Positions 17,421 to 25,762 of a stretch of DNA of 41,983 bases are shown in pieces. The stretch's first letter is position 1. Each line of letters starts with the position of its first letter. Source of the DNA: DASQHW01 sp038209365 (lineage in GTDB: Bacteria > Actinomycetota > Acidimicrobiia > IMCC26256 > PALSA-610). The DNA lies in NCBI GenBank assembly GCA_038209365.1, contig JBBQXS010000037.1, positions 1 to 41,983 of the forward strand, given 5' to 3'. The notes beneath the pieces are model-generated. The model made no database searches, had not been told where the DNA came from, and saw nothing but the letters and a program-made list of their open reading frames with translations. Both the position numbers and the translations under genes were made by a program.

Positions 17421-17462
17421 CGATAAGAACGCGTAAGGATTCTTGCGCAACGATTGCACAAT
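17421..17462 (+). promoter_or_regulatory. Tandem decamers and possible -10 upstream of kdp
   Basis: CGATAAGAAC (17421-17430) is directly followed by GCGTAAGGAT (17431-17440), so two similar half-sites sit 10 bases apart on one face of the helix. OmpR/PhoB-family regulators such as KdpE bind direct repeats spaced like this. CACAAT at 17457-17462 could be a -10, which would put the second decamer at its -35. All of this is inference. Confidence 0.4.
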
Positions 17463-17534
17463 GTCGCTCGGGCGCAGAACCTCCTTCCGGGCCGTACGCA
17501 ACGGTATGGATCATCCGCGGCAGCGGCTCGTGTC

Positions 17535-17587
17535 GACCCCGTAGTCGGGCTTCGTTCGTCCCAAGAACGCGCGCTGACTGCGGGGTC
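17535..17587 (+). other. Long stem in the kdp leader
   Basis: GACCCCGTAGTC (17535-17546) pairs with GACTGCGGGGTC (17576-17587), 12 bp with one G-U. The 29-base loop can form an inner GGG/CCC stem. The region between glnK and the first kdp ORF (17406-17746) holds no gene. This may be the glnK terminator without a U run, or part of a structured kdp leader. Confidence 0.5.
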
Positions 17588-17618
17588 GTGCGCGTCCGGA
17601 GCCCACCGGGGTAGGACC

Positions 17619-17660
17619 GCGTAAAGAACCACAGGCCTTTCGCAAGGAACGCATAAAGAC
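17619..17660 (+). promoter_or_regulatory. Second cluster of kdp leader decamers
   Basis: GCGTAAAGA (17619-17627), CGCAAGGAAC (17641-17650) and GCATAAAGA (17651-17659) resemble the decamers at 17421-17440. The first and last are 32 bases apart, about three helical turns. They are candidates for KdpE binding. Confidence 0.35.
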
Positions 17661-17679
17661 CCCACCGCGAGGTGGGGTC
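17658..17679 (+). other. Hairpin with GNRA tetraloop in the kdp leader
   Basis: GACCCCACC (17658-17666) pairs perfectly with GGTGGGGTC (17671-17679) around the tetraloop GCGA, a stable GNRA loop. It ends 67 bases before the first kdp start. There is no U run, so an mRNA structure or a factor-dependent stop is more likely than a simple terminator. Confidence 0.55.
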
Positions 17680-17746
17680 AGGCTCATGATGCCTGCATGC
17701 ATCCCCTTCGAGCCGCCCGCCGCTTCATCACAGAAGGGCTCTCCCC

Positions 17747-17893
17747 ATGGTCGATGTGATGCTCCTCGGCATCATCGTTGCGTTCTTCGCGGTCGCGGTG
17801 CTGTTCGTGAAGGCGTGCGAACGAATCATCGGTCCCGACGTCGAGTCGCAACGGGTCGACGAGGGCGTCGACGAGGACCGGGCCGCCGCATGA
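17747..17893 (+). CDS. Small single-helix membrane protein preceding kdpF
   Basis: A 48-aa frame: a hydrophobic helix at residues ~4-21 (MLLGIIVAFFAVAVLFVKAC) followed by a charged tail ERIIGPDVESQRVDEG ending in acidic residues. Its stop overlaps the kdpF start (ATGA), so it is translated as part of the kdp operon. Short proteins with an LCERL-like end of the helix occur beside kdp genes in other bacteria, as I recall, but none has an assigned function known to me. By context it is a candidate accessory subunit of the Kdp complex. Confidence 0.65.
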   Translation: MVDVMLLGIIVAFFAVAVLFVKACERIIGPDVESQRVDEGVDEDRAAA

Positions 17894-17982
17894 GCGGTAC
17901 CGAGGCCGTGATCGGCATCGTGTTGAGCGTGCTCGCGGCCGCCTACCTCGTCTACGCGCTCCTGTTCCCGGAGAAGCTGTGA
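17890..17982 (+). CDS. kdpF: KdpF, small stabilising subunit of the K+-ATPase
   Basis: A 30-aa single-helix peptide, the usual size for KdpF. Residues 7-24 form the membrane helix and the end YALLFPEKL matches the conserved KdpF tail (LFPE-K/R-F/L). KdpF stabilises the KdpABC complex in the membrane. It is coupled on both sides by 4-base overlaps: ATGA with the preceding small ORF and GTGA with kdpA. Confidence 0.88.
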   Translation: MSGTEAVIGIVLSVLAAAYLVYALLFPEKL

Positions 17983-19694
17983 CCGCCGCCGGCTGGACCC
18001 AGCTCGCGTTCGTGGTCGTCCTCCTGGCGATCAGCACGCCACTGCTGGGCAGCTACATGGCGAAGGTGTACGGCTCCAGGCGGGCGCCGGGCGACCGCGT
18101 GTTCCTCCCGCTCGAAAAGGCGATCTACCGCCTCTGCGGCGTCGACCCCGAGAGCGAACAGCGCTGGCAGACCTATGCCCTCTCGCTGCTGGCGTTCAGC
18201 TTCGTGTCGGTGATCGTGCTGTACGCGCAACTTCGTCTCCAGGAGCACCTGCCGCTGAATCCCGACCACCAAACGGGTGTGGATTCGTTCCTGTCGTTCA
18301 ACACGTCGATCAGCTTCCTCACGAACACGAACTGGCAGAACTACGCGGGTGAGTCGACGATGTCGCATCTGAGCCAGATGGCCGGGCTCGCATTCCACAA
18401 CTTCGTCTCGGCCGCGGCCGGCGCGGCGGTGGTGGTCGCACTCATCCGCGGCCTCGTCCGCCCGCGCACGCACACGCTCGGGAACTTCTGGGTGGACCTC
18501 ACGCGCACCACGACTCGCATCCTCTTGCCGATGGCGTTCGTGTTCGCGCTCGTGCTCGTGAGCCAGGGTGTCGTCCAAAACTTCCACGCGGCCAAGACGG
18601 TGACGACGGTGGCGGCGCAACAGCAGACCGTGCCCGGTGGACCGATCGCGAGTCAGGAGTCGATCAAGGAGATCGGCGAGAACGGCGGTGGTCCGTTCAA
18701 CGCCAATTCAGCGCACCCGTTCGAGAACCCGAATCCGATCACGAACATCTTCCAGATCTGGATGCTGCTCGCGATCCCGTTCGCGTTCACGTGGACGTTC
18801 GGCAAGATGGCCGGCGACGTCAAACAGGGACTTGCTGTGCTCGGCGCGATGTTCGTGCTGTGGCTCACCGCGACGCTGATCGTGATGCCGTTCGAGGCGA
18901 AAGGCAACAACAAGTTCGACCTCGCCGGCGTGACGCAGACGGTCGGCGGCACGCAGGCCGGCGGCAACATGGAAGGCAAGGAAGCGCGGTTCGGGCCCGC
19001 CGCCTCGGGGTTGTTCGCCTCGTCGACGACCGGCACGTCGACCGGCGCGGTCAACTCGCAGCATGACAGCTATACGCCGGCCGGCGGCGCGGTGCCGCTC
19101 GTGAACATCATGTTCGGTGAGGTCTCTCCCGGCGGTACGGGCTCGGGTCTCTACGGCATGTTGGTGTTCGCGTTGTTGTCGGTGTTCATCGCCGGCCTCA
19201 TGGTGGGGCGTACACCGGAGTACCTCGGCAAGAAGATCCAGGCCCAGGAGATGAAGCTTGTCGTGCTCTACATCTTGTTCGTGCCGCTCGTGATCCTCGG
19301 GTTCACCGCTGTGTCGGTCGTGATGAAAACGGCATTGAGCTCGATCGCCAATCCCGGCCCGCACGGCCTGAGCGAGATCACGTACGCGTTCACGTCGCAG
19401 TCGAACAACAACGGCTCCGCCTTCGGTGGCCTCACCGGCAACACCAACTGGTACAACACCACGGGGGGCATCGCCATGCTGGTCGGGCGGTTCCTGCTGA
19501 TGGTTCCCGTCCTCGCCATCGCGGGATCGCTGGGCCGCAAGCAAACAGTCCCGCCATCGGCCGGCACGTTCCCCACGAACACGGGGCTGTTCGCAGGTTT
19601 GCTCACGGGCGTCGTGCTCATCGTCGTCGGGCTGACCTACTTCCCTGTCATCGCGCTCGGTCCGCTCGTCGAGCAGCTCGTCGGGAAATTCTGA
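17979..19694 (+). CDS. kdpA: Potassium-transporting ATPase, K+-binding subunit A
   Basis: KdpA is the channel-like subunit that selects K+ in the high-affinity KdpFABC pump. The protein is 571 aa with ~10 membrane helices, normal length. Selectivity-filter regions are visible as SISFLTNTNWQNY in the first repeat, GPAASGLFASSTTGTSTGAVNS in the third, and LTGNTNWYNTT in the fourth. LGKKIQAQEMK is the conserved cytosolic loop after them. The GTG start overlaps the kdpF stop. kdpB follows after 9 bases. Confidence 0.97.
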   Translation: MTAAGWTQLAFVVVLLAISTPLLGSYMAKVYGSRRAPGDRVFLPLEKAIYRLCGVDPESEQRWQTYALSLLAFSFVSVIVLYAQLRLQEHLPLNPDHQTGVDSFLSFNTSISFLTNTNWQNYAGESTMSHLSQMAGLAFHNFVSAAAGAAVVVALIRGLVRPRTHTLGNFWVDLTRTTTRILLPMAFVFALVLVSQGVVQNFHAAKTVTTVAAQQQTVPGGPIASQESIKEIGENGGGPFNANSAHPFENPNPITNIFQIWMLLAIPFAFTWTFGKMAGDVKQGLAVLGAMFVLWLTATLIVMPFEAKGNNKFDLAGVTQTVGGTQAGGNMEGKEARFGPAASGLFASSTTGTSTGAVNSQHDSYTPAGGAVPLVNIMFGEVSPGGTGSGLYGMLVFALLSVFIAGLMVGRTPEYLGKKIQAQEMKLVVLYILFVPLVILGFTAVSVVMKTALSSIANPGPHGLSEITYAFTSQSNNNGSAFGGLTGNTNWYNTTGGIAMLVGRFLLMVPVLAIAGSLGRKQTVPPSAGTFPTNTGLFAGLLTGVVLIVVGLTYFPVIALGPLVEQLVGKF

Positions 19695-19703
19695 GGAGCG
19701 GGC

Positions 19704-21803
19704 ATGGCGCGCACACCAGCAGCACCAGCACAACCGGTTCCGACCGAACGCCCGCCCAAGGTCCGCATACGTGCGGCCGGCGCGAGCTCCTTGTTCGAGC
19801 CCGCGATCGTACGGCGCGCGGTCGTCGATTCGTTCGCGAAGCTCAATCCGCGTCAGATGGCGCGCAACCCGGTGATGTTCATCGTCGAAGTCGGCAGTGT
19901 CCTCACCACAATCCTGTTCTTTCAGAAACTCCCGGCGGCAAAGGCGTCCGACAGCGTGTTCACCGGCCTCGTGTCCGCGTGGCTGTGGTTCACCGTGCTG
20001 TTCGCGAACTTCGCAGAAGCGGTCGCCGAGGGGCGAGGCAAGGCACAGGCCGACACGCTCCGCAAGACCCGTTCCGAGACCATCGCGCGGATCCGTGAGC
20101 CCGACGGTTCGATCATCGAGAAGTCGTCGAACGACTTGCAGCTCGGCGATCTGTGCATCGTCACGGCGGGTGAGCTCATTCCCGGCGACGGTGAGGTGAT
20201 CGAGGGCATTGCCACCGTCGACGAGTCGGCGATCACGGGCGAGTCGGCGCCGGTCATCCGGGAGTCGGGTGGTGACCGTTCGGCGGTCACCGGCGGCACA
20301 CGCGTGCTCTCCGACGAGATCGTCGTGCGGATCACGGCCAAGCCGGGTGAGACATTCCTCGACCGCATGATCGCCCTCGTGGAAGGCGCGTCCCGGCAGA
20401 AGACGCCAAACGAGATTGCGCTCAACATTCTGTTGGCCGGGCTCACGATCATCTTCCTGCTCGCGACCGTGACGCTCCAGCCGTTCGCGATCTACTCCAA
20501 GGCGAGTCAAGACCTCGTGGTGCTGATCGCACTGCTGGTGTGTCTCATCCCCACGACGATCGGTGCCCTGCTCTCGGCCATCGGGATCGCGGGCATGGAT
20601 CGCCTCGTACAGCGCAACGTGCTCGCGATGAGTGGCCGCGCGGTCGAGGCGGCCGGTGACTGCTCCACGCTGCTGCTCGACAAGACGGGCACGATCACGT
20701 ACGGCAACCGCCAGGCGTCGCAGTTCCTGCCCGTGCCCGGCGTCGACGAGCACACGCTGGCCGACGCGGCGATGCTCTCGAGCCTGGCCGACGAGACACC
20801 CGAGGGACGCTCGATCGTCACGTTCGCGGAGGCGCACTACGGGCTGGTACCCCGCGACCTTCCGGACGCAGTACTCGTCGCGTTCACCGCCCAGACGCGA
20901 ATGAGCGGGGTCGACTTCCAGGGACACTCCATCCGCAAGGGCGCCGCAGACTCGGTCCGCCGTTGGGTGCAGGACCAGGGCGGCGCGGCGCCCGACGAGC
21001 TGGAGACGATCGTCGACGGCATCGCGACGCAGGGGGGTACGCCGCTCGTCGTCGCCAATGGCCTCCACGTCCTCGGGGTCATCTACCTCAAGGACGTCGT
21101 CAAGCAAGGCATGCACGAACGTTTCGACCAGCTGCGCGCCATGGGCATCCGCACGGTGATGATCACCGGGGACAACCCCAGGACCGCGGCCGCGATCGCG
21201 AGCGAGGCCGGGGTCGACGACTTCCTCGCCGAGGCCACACCGGAAGACAAGATGGCCTTGATCAAGCGCGAGCAGGTCGGCGGGTCGATGGTGGCGATGA
21301 CCGGCGACGGTACGAATGATGCGCCCGCGCTGGCTCAGGCCGACGTCGGCGTCGCGATGAACACGGGGACCCAGGCCGCCAAAGAAGCCGGCAACATGGT
21401 GGACCTCGATTCCAATCCGACGAAGCTCATCGAGGTCGTCGAGATCGGCAAGCAGCTGCTGATCACTCGGGGCTCGCTGACGACGTTCTCGATCGCCAAC
21501 GACGTCGCGAAGTACTTCGCCATCATCCCCGCCATGTTCGTCGGCGTCTTCCCGGCGCTCGACACCCTGAACATCATGAAGCTCGACAACCCGCACTCCG
21601 CGATCCTGTCGGCGGTCATCTTCAACGCCATGATCATCGTGGCCCTGATCCCGCTCGCATTGCGCGGCGTGAAGTTCCGCGCGATGGGTGCCGCCGCCGT
21701 TCTCCGGAGAAACATCTTGATCTACGGCATCGGCGGCATCATCGCCCCGTTCGTCGGGATCAAGCTCATCGACCTGATCCTCACCGCGCTGGGGGTGAAG
21801 TGA
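19704..21803 (+). CDS. kdpB: Potassium-transporting ATPase, P-type ATPase subunit B
   Basis: KdpB hydrolyses ATP to drive K+ uptake. The protein is 699 aa, normal. The phosphorylated Asp is D326 in LLLDKTGTITYGN, the actuator motif TGES is at 178-181 (S181 is the residue equivalent to the inhibitory phospho-serine of E. coli KdpB), and the hinge motif is GDGTNDAPALAQADVGVAMN. The N-terminal ~45 residues are Pro/Ala-rich before the first helix. GAGG before ATG is a fair ribosome site. Its stop overlaps the kdpC start. Confidence 0.98.
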   Translation: MARTPAAPAQPVPTERPPKVRIRAAGASSLFEPAIVRRAVVDSFAKLNPRQMARNPVMFIVEVGSVLTTILFFQKLPAAKASDSVFTGLVSAWLWFTVLFANFAEAVAEGRGKAQADTLRKTRSETIARIREPDGSIIEKSSNDLQLGDLCIVTAGELIPGDGEVIEGIATVDESAITGESAPVIRESGGDRSAVTGGTRVLSDEIVVRITAKPGETFLDRMIALVEGASRQKTPNEIALNILLAGLTIIFLLATVTLQPFAIYSKASQDLVVLIALLVCLIPTTIGALLSAIGIAGMDRLVQRNVLAMSGRAVEAAGDCSTLLLDKTGTITYGNRQASQFLPVPGVDEHTLADAAMLSSLADETPEGRSIVTFAEAHYGLVPRDLPDAVLVAFTAQTRMSGVDFQGHSIRKGAADSVRRWVQDQGGAAPDELETIVDGIATQGGTPLVVANGLHVLGVIYLKDVVKQGMHERFDQLRAMGIRTVMITGDNPRTAAAIASEAGVDDFLAEATPEDKMALIKREQVGGSMVAMTGDGTNDAPALAQADVGVAMNTGTQAAKEAGNMVDLDSNPTKLIEVVEIGKQLLITRGSLTTFSIANDVAKYFAIIPAMFVGVFPALDTLNIMKLDNPHSAILSAVIFNAMIIVALIPLALRGVKFRAMGAAAVLRRNILIYGIGGIIAPFVGIKLIDLILTALGVK

Positions 21804-22567
21804 TGATCAGGCGGCAGCTCATGACCGGATTGCTGATGACGGTCGTGCTGACCGTGCTCGTCGGTGTGCTGTATCCGCTGGTCGTCACCGGCGTCGCGCA
21901 AGGACTCATGTCGAAGCGCGCCAACGGTTCCATCGTCGAGGTGAACGGCAAGGCGGTCGGCTCGTCGCTGATCGGGCAGAACTTCACCGACAAGGCCGGC
22001 AACGCCATACTGAAGTACTTCCAGCCCCGCCCGTCGGCCGCGGGCGACGGCTACGACGCGTTGTCGAGCGCGGGTTCGAACCTCGGGCCGTCGAACCCGA
22101 AGCTGATCGGCAACGTGGTCGGCGTGAACCTCGATGCGCCCATGAATCCGTATGCCACGCCCGCGGATCCGTACTGCCTGCCGGTGCAGGCGACCGATGA
22201 AAACGACAACCCGATCACCGACGCTGCCGGCAATACCGTCTACGAGAAGAACCAGGACGGCACCTACGTCTGCGATCCCAACACGGTGCCGGAGCGGGCG
22301 ATCGCATATCGGGAGCTCAACGGGCTGGCCGCTGACGCCAAGGTGCCGGTCGACGCGGTCACGGCGTCCGCGTCCGGGCTCGACCCGCAGATCTCGGTCG
22401 CGAATGCACGACTGCAGGCCCCACGCGTCGCGAAGGCGCGCAACCTGGCGGAGGACACGGTGCGCGCGCTGATCGGCAAGCACACCCAGGGCCGCGAGTG
22501 GGGCTTCCTGGGCGAGCAGACTGTGAACGTGTTGGAGCTGAACCTCGCGCTGGATCGCGGGCAGTAA
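21803..22567 (+). CDS. kdpC: Potassium-transporting ATPase subunit C with an insertion
   Basis: KdpC is the single-helix subunit that supports ATP binding by KdpB. This protein is 254 aa against ~190 in E. coli. The membrane helix is at residues ~6-30. QNFTDKAGNAILKYFQPRPS and SNLGPSNPKLI are the conserved N-terminal half; SGLDPQISVANARLQAPRVA and NVLELNLALD are the conserved C-terminal half. About 60 residues (~105-165) lie between them, with Pro-, Asp- and Asn-rich sequence and two cysteines in DPYCLP and TYVCDPN. These could form a disulfide in the external domain. ATG 21803 (TGATG) is chosen over GTG 21800. Confidence 0.94.
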   Translation: MIRRQLMTGLLMTVVLTVLVGVLYPLVVTGVAQGLMSKRANGSIVEVNGKAVGSSLIGQNFTDKAGNAILKYFQPRPSAAGDGYDALSSAGSNLGPSNPKLIGNVVGVNLDAPMNPYATPADPYCLPVQATDENDNPITDAAGNTVYEKNQDGTYVCDPNTVPERAIAYRELNGLAADAKVPVDAVTASASGLDPQISVANARLQAPRVAKARNLAEDTVRALIGKHTQGREWGFLGEQTVNVLELNLALDRGQ

Positions 22568-22570
22568 ACC

Positions 22571-25081
22571 ATGGCGCGCGGCAGCCTCCGCGTGTACCTC
22601 GGCGCCGCCCCCGGCGTCGGCAAAACGTTCGCGATGCTCAACGAGGGCCGGCGCCGTCACCACCGCGGCACCGACGTGGTCGTCGGTTTCGTCGAGACGC
22701 ACGGCCGGGCTCGTACGGCTGAGCAGGTCGGCGACCTCGAGGTGCTGCCGCGCAAGGTCATCGAGTACCGCGGCACGCGCTTCGAGGAGATGGACGTCGA
22801 TGCGATCCTGCGACGCAAGCCCAAACAGGTGCTCGTCGACGAACTTGCGCACACGAACGTCCCCGGGTCCAAGCACGAGAAGCGCTGGGAGGACATCGAG
22901 GAGCTCCTCGACGCCGGCATTGATGTGATCTCGACCGTCAACGTCCAACACCTCGAGTCCCTCAACGACGTCGTGGAGCGGATCACAGGCGTCCAGCAGC
23001 GCGAGACGTTGCGCGACGACATCGTGCGGCGCGCCGACCAGGTCGAACTCGTTGACATGACGCCGGAGGCGCTCCGGCGGCGGATGGCGCACGGCAACAT
23101 CTACAAGCCGGAGAAGGTCGACGCCGCGCTCGCAAACTACTTCCGGCCCGGCAACCTCGCGGCGCTCCGTGAGCTCGCGCTCTTGTGGCTGGCGGACAAG
23201 GTCGACGACTCCCTGCAGCAGTACATGGACGACCACGGCATTACGGCCGCGTGGGAAACGCGCGAGCGGATTGTCGTCGCGCTCACCGGTGCGCCCGGCG
23301 GTGAGCACCTGGTGCGCCGGGCGGCGCGCATGGCGACGCGCCGGAGGGGCGATCTGCTCGGCGTACACGTGCGAGCCGGCGAGGGCCTGGCCGGTCCACC
23401 GCCCGGTCTGCTCGAAGGCCACCGGAAACTGCTCGAGGATCTCGGGGGCACGTACTACGAGGTCGTCGGTCCCGACGCGGCAAACACCCTGGTCACTTTC
23501 GCCCGGAGCGAACACGCCACCCAGCTGGTGTTGGGCTCGAGTCGCCGCTCGCGCTGGGTGGAGTTGTTTCGCGGGTCGGTGATCAACCGAGTGGTGCGCG
23601 CGTCCGGTGACATCGACGTGCACGTGATCTCGACGCGCGAGGACCAGGAGGTGCCGGCGACGCAACCGCGGCAAACGCGCGTGGCGCTGGGGATCTCCGC
23701 ACAACGCCAGTTCTCCGCGGCGGTGGTCGCGCTCGTTCTGCTGCCGTTGCTCACGATCGTGCTGGCACATCAGCGCGATCGTGTCTCGCTCGGAAGCGAT
23801 CTCCTCCTGTACCTGCTCGTCGTCGTGGTCGTCGCGGCCATCGGCGGTGCGTGGGTGGCGATGCTGTCGGCGGTCGCGGCGTTCCTCCTCGTCAACTGGT
23901 ACTTCACCCCACCGATCCACGAATGGACGATCGAGCAGCGTGAGAACCTGGTGGCGCTCGTCGTCTTCATGGTGGTCGCGGGGGTCGTGAGTGTGTTCGT
24001 GACCCTGGCCGCGCGCCGAACGCTGGAGGCGGCCCGCGCTCGGAGCGAGGCCGGTGCATTGGTGCAACTCGCCGGCGCGCTCTTGTCCGAGGGCGATCCG
24101 CTGCCGGAGATCATGCGACAGCTCCTTGCGACGTTTGGTCTGCAGTCGGCCGCCGTCCTTCGGCCTGCGCCGAACAAGGCGTGGTCGGTCGTCGCGCACG
24201 CCGGCACGCCGGGTCCGACCCATCCGCACGAGGCCACCGCAACCGCGGACCTCCCCGATGACGACGTGTTCGCGTACGTGGGCCCGAGCCTCACGGCCGA
24301 CGAACGTCGGGTGCTCAACGCGTTCGTCTCGCAGCTGGCCGTCGCGCTCGCGAGCCGGGAGCTCCGTGCCGAAGCAGCGTCGGCGACGACGCTGGCCGAG
24401 GCCGACGCACTCCGCACGGCCCTGCTACGCGCGGTCTCGCACGATCTCCGCACCCCACTCGCGTCGATCAAGGCCGCCGCGAGCACCCTGCTCGCTGACG
24501 ACCTGTGCCTCGATGACGACACCGTGCATCAGTTGCACACGACGATCGAGGAGGAAGTCGACCGCCTCGACGAGCTCGTGCACAACCTGCTCGCGATGAG
24601 TCGCTTGCAGGCCGGTGCGCTCGACCTCGCCACGACCGATGTCGCGCTCGACGAAGTCGTCGGGCGGGCCCTCGTCAGCCTCGGCGAACGCGCCGCGGCC
24701 GTGGTGGTCGACGTGCCCGACAGCCTTCCCAGAGTGTCCGCGGACCCGGCGCTGCTGGAGCGTGCGATCGCGAACGTCGTCGACAACGCGCTGTCGTGGT
24801 CACCGCCCGAGACCGCGGTACGGATCGAGGCAGGCAGTGTGGGCGACCGCCTGGTGCTCCGCGTGATCGACCGCGGCAGGGGCATCTCGCCGGAGGATCG
24901 CGACCAGGTGTTCCAGCCGTTCCAGCGACTCGGCGACGCAACGCCCGGCGGTGTCGGCCTCGGCCTCGCCGTTGCGCGCGGTTTCACGGAGGCGCTGGGC
25001 GGTGAGCTGCGCGTCGACGACACGCCCGGCGGCGGCACCACGATGGTGTTCACGTTCGCACGACTGGAGCTGGGGCCGTGA
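22571..25081 (+). CDS. kdpD: Sensor histidine kinase KdpD
   Basis: KdpD senses low K+ or turgor and phosphorylates KdpE. The protein is 836 aa. In order: the KdpD N-terminal domain with Walker A GAAPGVGKT at residues 11-19 and LVDELAHTNVPGS, a Usp-like domain (~240-365), the DUF4118 membrane domain with four helices (~380-490), a GAF-like linker, then HisKA with the phospho-acceptor H624 in VSHDLRTPLASIK, and the ATPase domain with NVVDNALSWSPP and GVGLGLAVARGF. All expected parts are present. It overlaps kdpE by 4 bases (GTGA). Confidence 0.97.
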   Translation: MARGSLRVYLGAAPGVGKTFAMLNEGRRRHHRGTDVVVGFVETHGRARTAEQVGDLEVLPRKVIEYRGTRFEEMDVDAILRRKPKQVLVDELAHTNVPGSKHEKRWEDIEELLDAGIDVISTVNVQHLESLNDVVERITGVQQRETLRDDIVRRADQVELVDMTPEALRRRMAHGNIYKPEKVDAALANYFRPGNLAALRELALLWLADKVDDSLQQYMDDHGITAAWETRERIVVALTGAPGGEHLVRRAARMATRRRGDLLGVHVRAGEGLAGPPPGLLEGHRKLLEDLGGTYYEVVGPDAANTLVTFARSEHATQLVLGSSRRSRWVELFRGSVINRVVRASGDIDVHVISTREDQEVPATQPRQTRVALGISAQRQFSAAVVALVLLPLLTIVLAHQRDRVSLGSDLLLYLLVVVVVAAIGGAWVAMLSAVAAFLLVNWYFTPPIHEWTIEQRENLVALVVFMVVAGVVSVFVTLAARRTLEAARARSEAGALVQLAGALLSEGDPLPEIMRQLLATFGLQSAAVLRPAPNKAWSVVAHAGTPGPTHPHEATATADLPDDDVFAYVGPSLTADERRVLNAFVSQLAVALASRELRAEAASATTLAEADALRTALLRAVSHDLRTPLASIKAAASTLLADDLCLDDDTVHQLHTTIEEEVDRLDELVHNLLAMSRLQAGALDLATTDVALDEVVGRALVSLGERAAAVVVDVPDSLPRVSADPALLERAIANVVDNALSWSPPETAVRIEAGSVGDRLVLRVIDRGRGISPEDRDQVFQPFQRLGDATPGGVGLGLAVARGFTEALGGELRVDDTPGGGTTMVFTFARLELGP

Positions 25082-25761
25082 GCAAGCTCCTCGTGATCGA
25101 GGACGAGACGCCGCTGCGCCGCGCGCTGCGAATCTTCCTCGAAGCCCACGACTACACGGTGGTGGTCGCGGCGAACGGCGCCGAGGGCCTCGCGCTCGCC
25201 GCGCGGGAGCATCCGGACGTGGTGATTCTCGATCTCGGCCTGCCCGACATGGACGGCGTCGCCGTCGCGACGGCGTTGCGGGGGTGGAGCAACGTGCCGA
25301 TCCTCGTGCTGTCGGCGCGCGACGCGGAGTCGGTCAAGGTCGCGGCGCTCGATGCGGGGGCCGACGACTACGTGACGAAGCCGTTCGGCATGAACGAGTT
25401 CCTCGCGCGCGTGCGAGCCGCACTGCGCAGATCCGCGACCGGCGACGAAGCTCCGGTCATCACGACCGCGGACTTCACGATCGATCTCGGCGCCAAGCGT
25501 GTTCGGCGTGCCGATGGTGAGGTGCACCTCACCCCGACCGAGTGGCAGATCGTCGAGGTGCTCGCTCGGAACAGCGGCAAGCTCGTGCCGCAGCAGCAGC
25601 TGCTGCAACAGGTGTGGGGTCCGCAGTACGAGCGCGAGACGCACTACCTGCGTATCTACATGAGCCAGATCCGCCGGAAGCTCGAGCCCGATCCGTCGCG
25701 CCCCCGCTACTTCATCACCGAGCCCGGGATGGGCTACCGATTCGTCGACGAGGAGACCTGA
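25078..25761 (+). CDS. kdpE: Response regulator KdpE, OmpR/PhoB family
   Basis: KdpE is the DNA-binding partner of KdpD and activates kdpFABC. The protein is 227 aa. The receiver domain has the acidic pair after VIE, the phospho-acceptor D52 in VVILDLGLPD and the conserved Lys in DDYVTKPFG. The C-terminal winged helix has LTPTEWQIVEVLARN and THYLRIYMSQIRRKLEP, ending in GMGYRF. Its likely operators are the decamers in the leader at 17421-17660. It starts at a GTG in the kdpD stop. Confidence 0.97.
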   Translation: MSKLLVIEDETPLRRALRIFLEAHDYTVVVAANGAEGLALAAREHPDVVILDLGLPDMDGVAVATALRGWSNVPILVLSARDAESVKVAALDAGADDYVTKPFGMNEFLARVRAALRRSATGDEAPVITTADFTIDLGAKRVRRADGEVHLTPTEWQIVEVLARNSGKLVPQQQLLQQVWGPQYERETHYLRIYMSQIRRKLEPDPSRPRYFITEPGMGYRFVDEET

Positions 25762-25762
25762 G

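Noticed and set aside
17406..17746. c-di-AMP (ydaO-type) riboswitch before kdp
   Set aside because: Such riboswitches regulate K+ transport genes in other bacteria and the leader is structured, but I could not find the conserved GGGGGA-type core. A covariance-model search would settle it.
18708..21596. 962-codon minus-strand open frame opposite kdpA-kdpB
   Set aside because: High-GC shadow of well-identified genes, with low-complexity Arg/Asp/His composition and no recognisable motif.
21722..24229. 835-codon minus-strand open frame opposite kdpC-kdpD
   Set aside because: Shadow frame of the same kind; kdpC and kdpD are certain on the plus strand.
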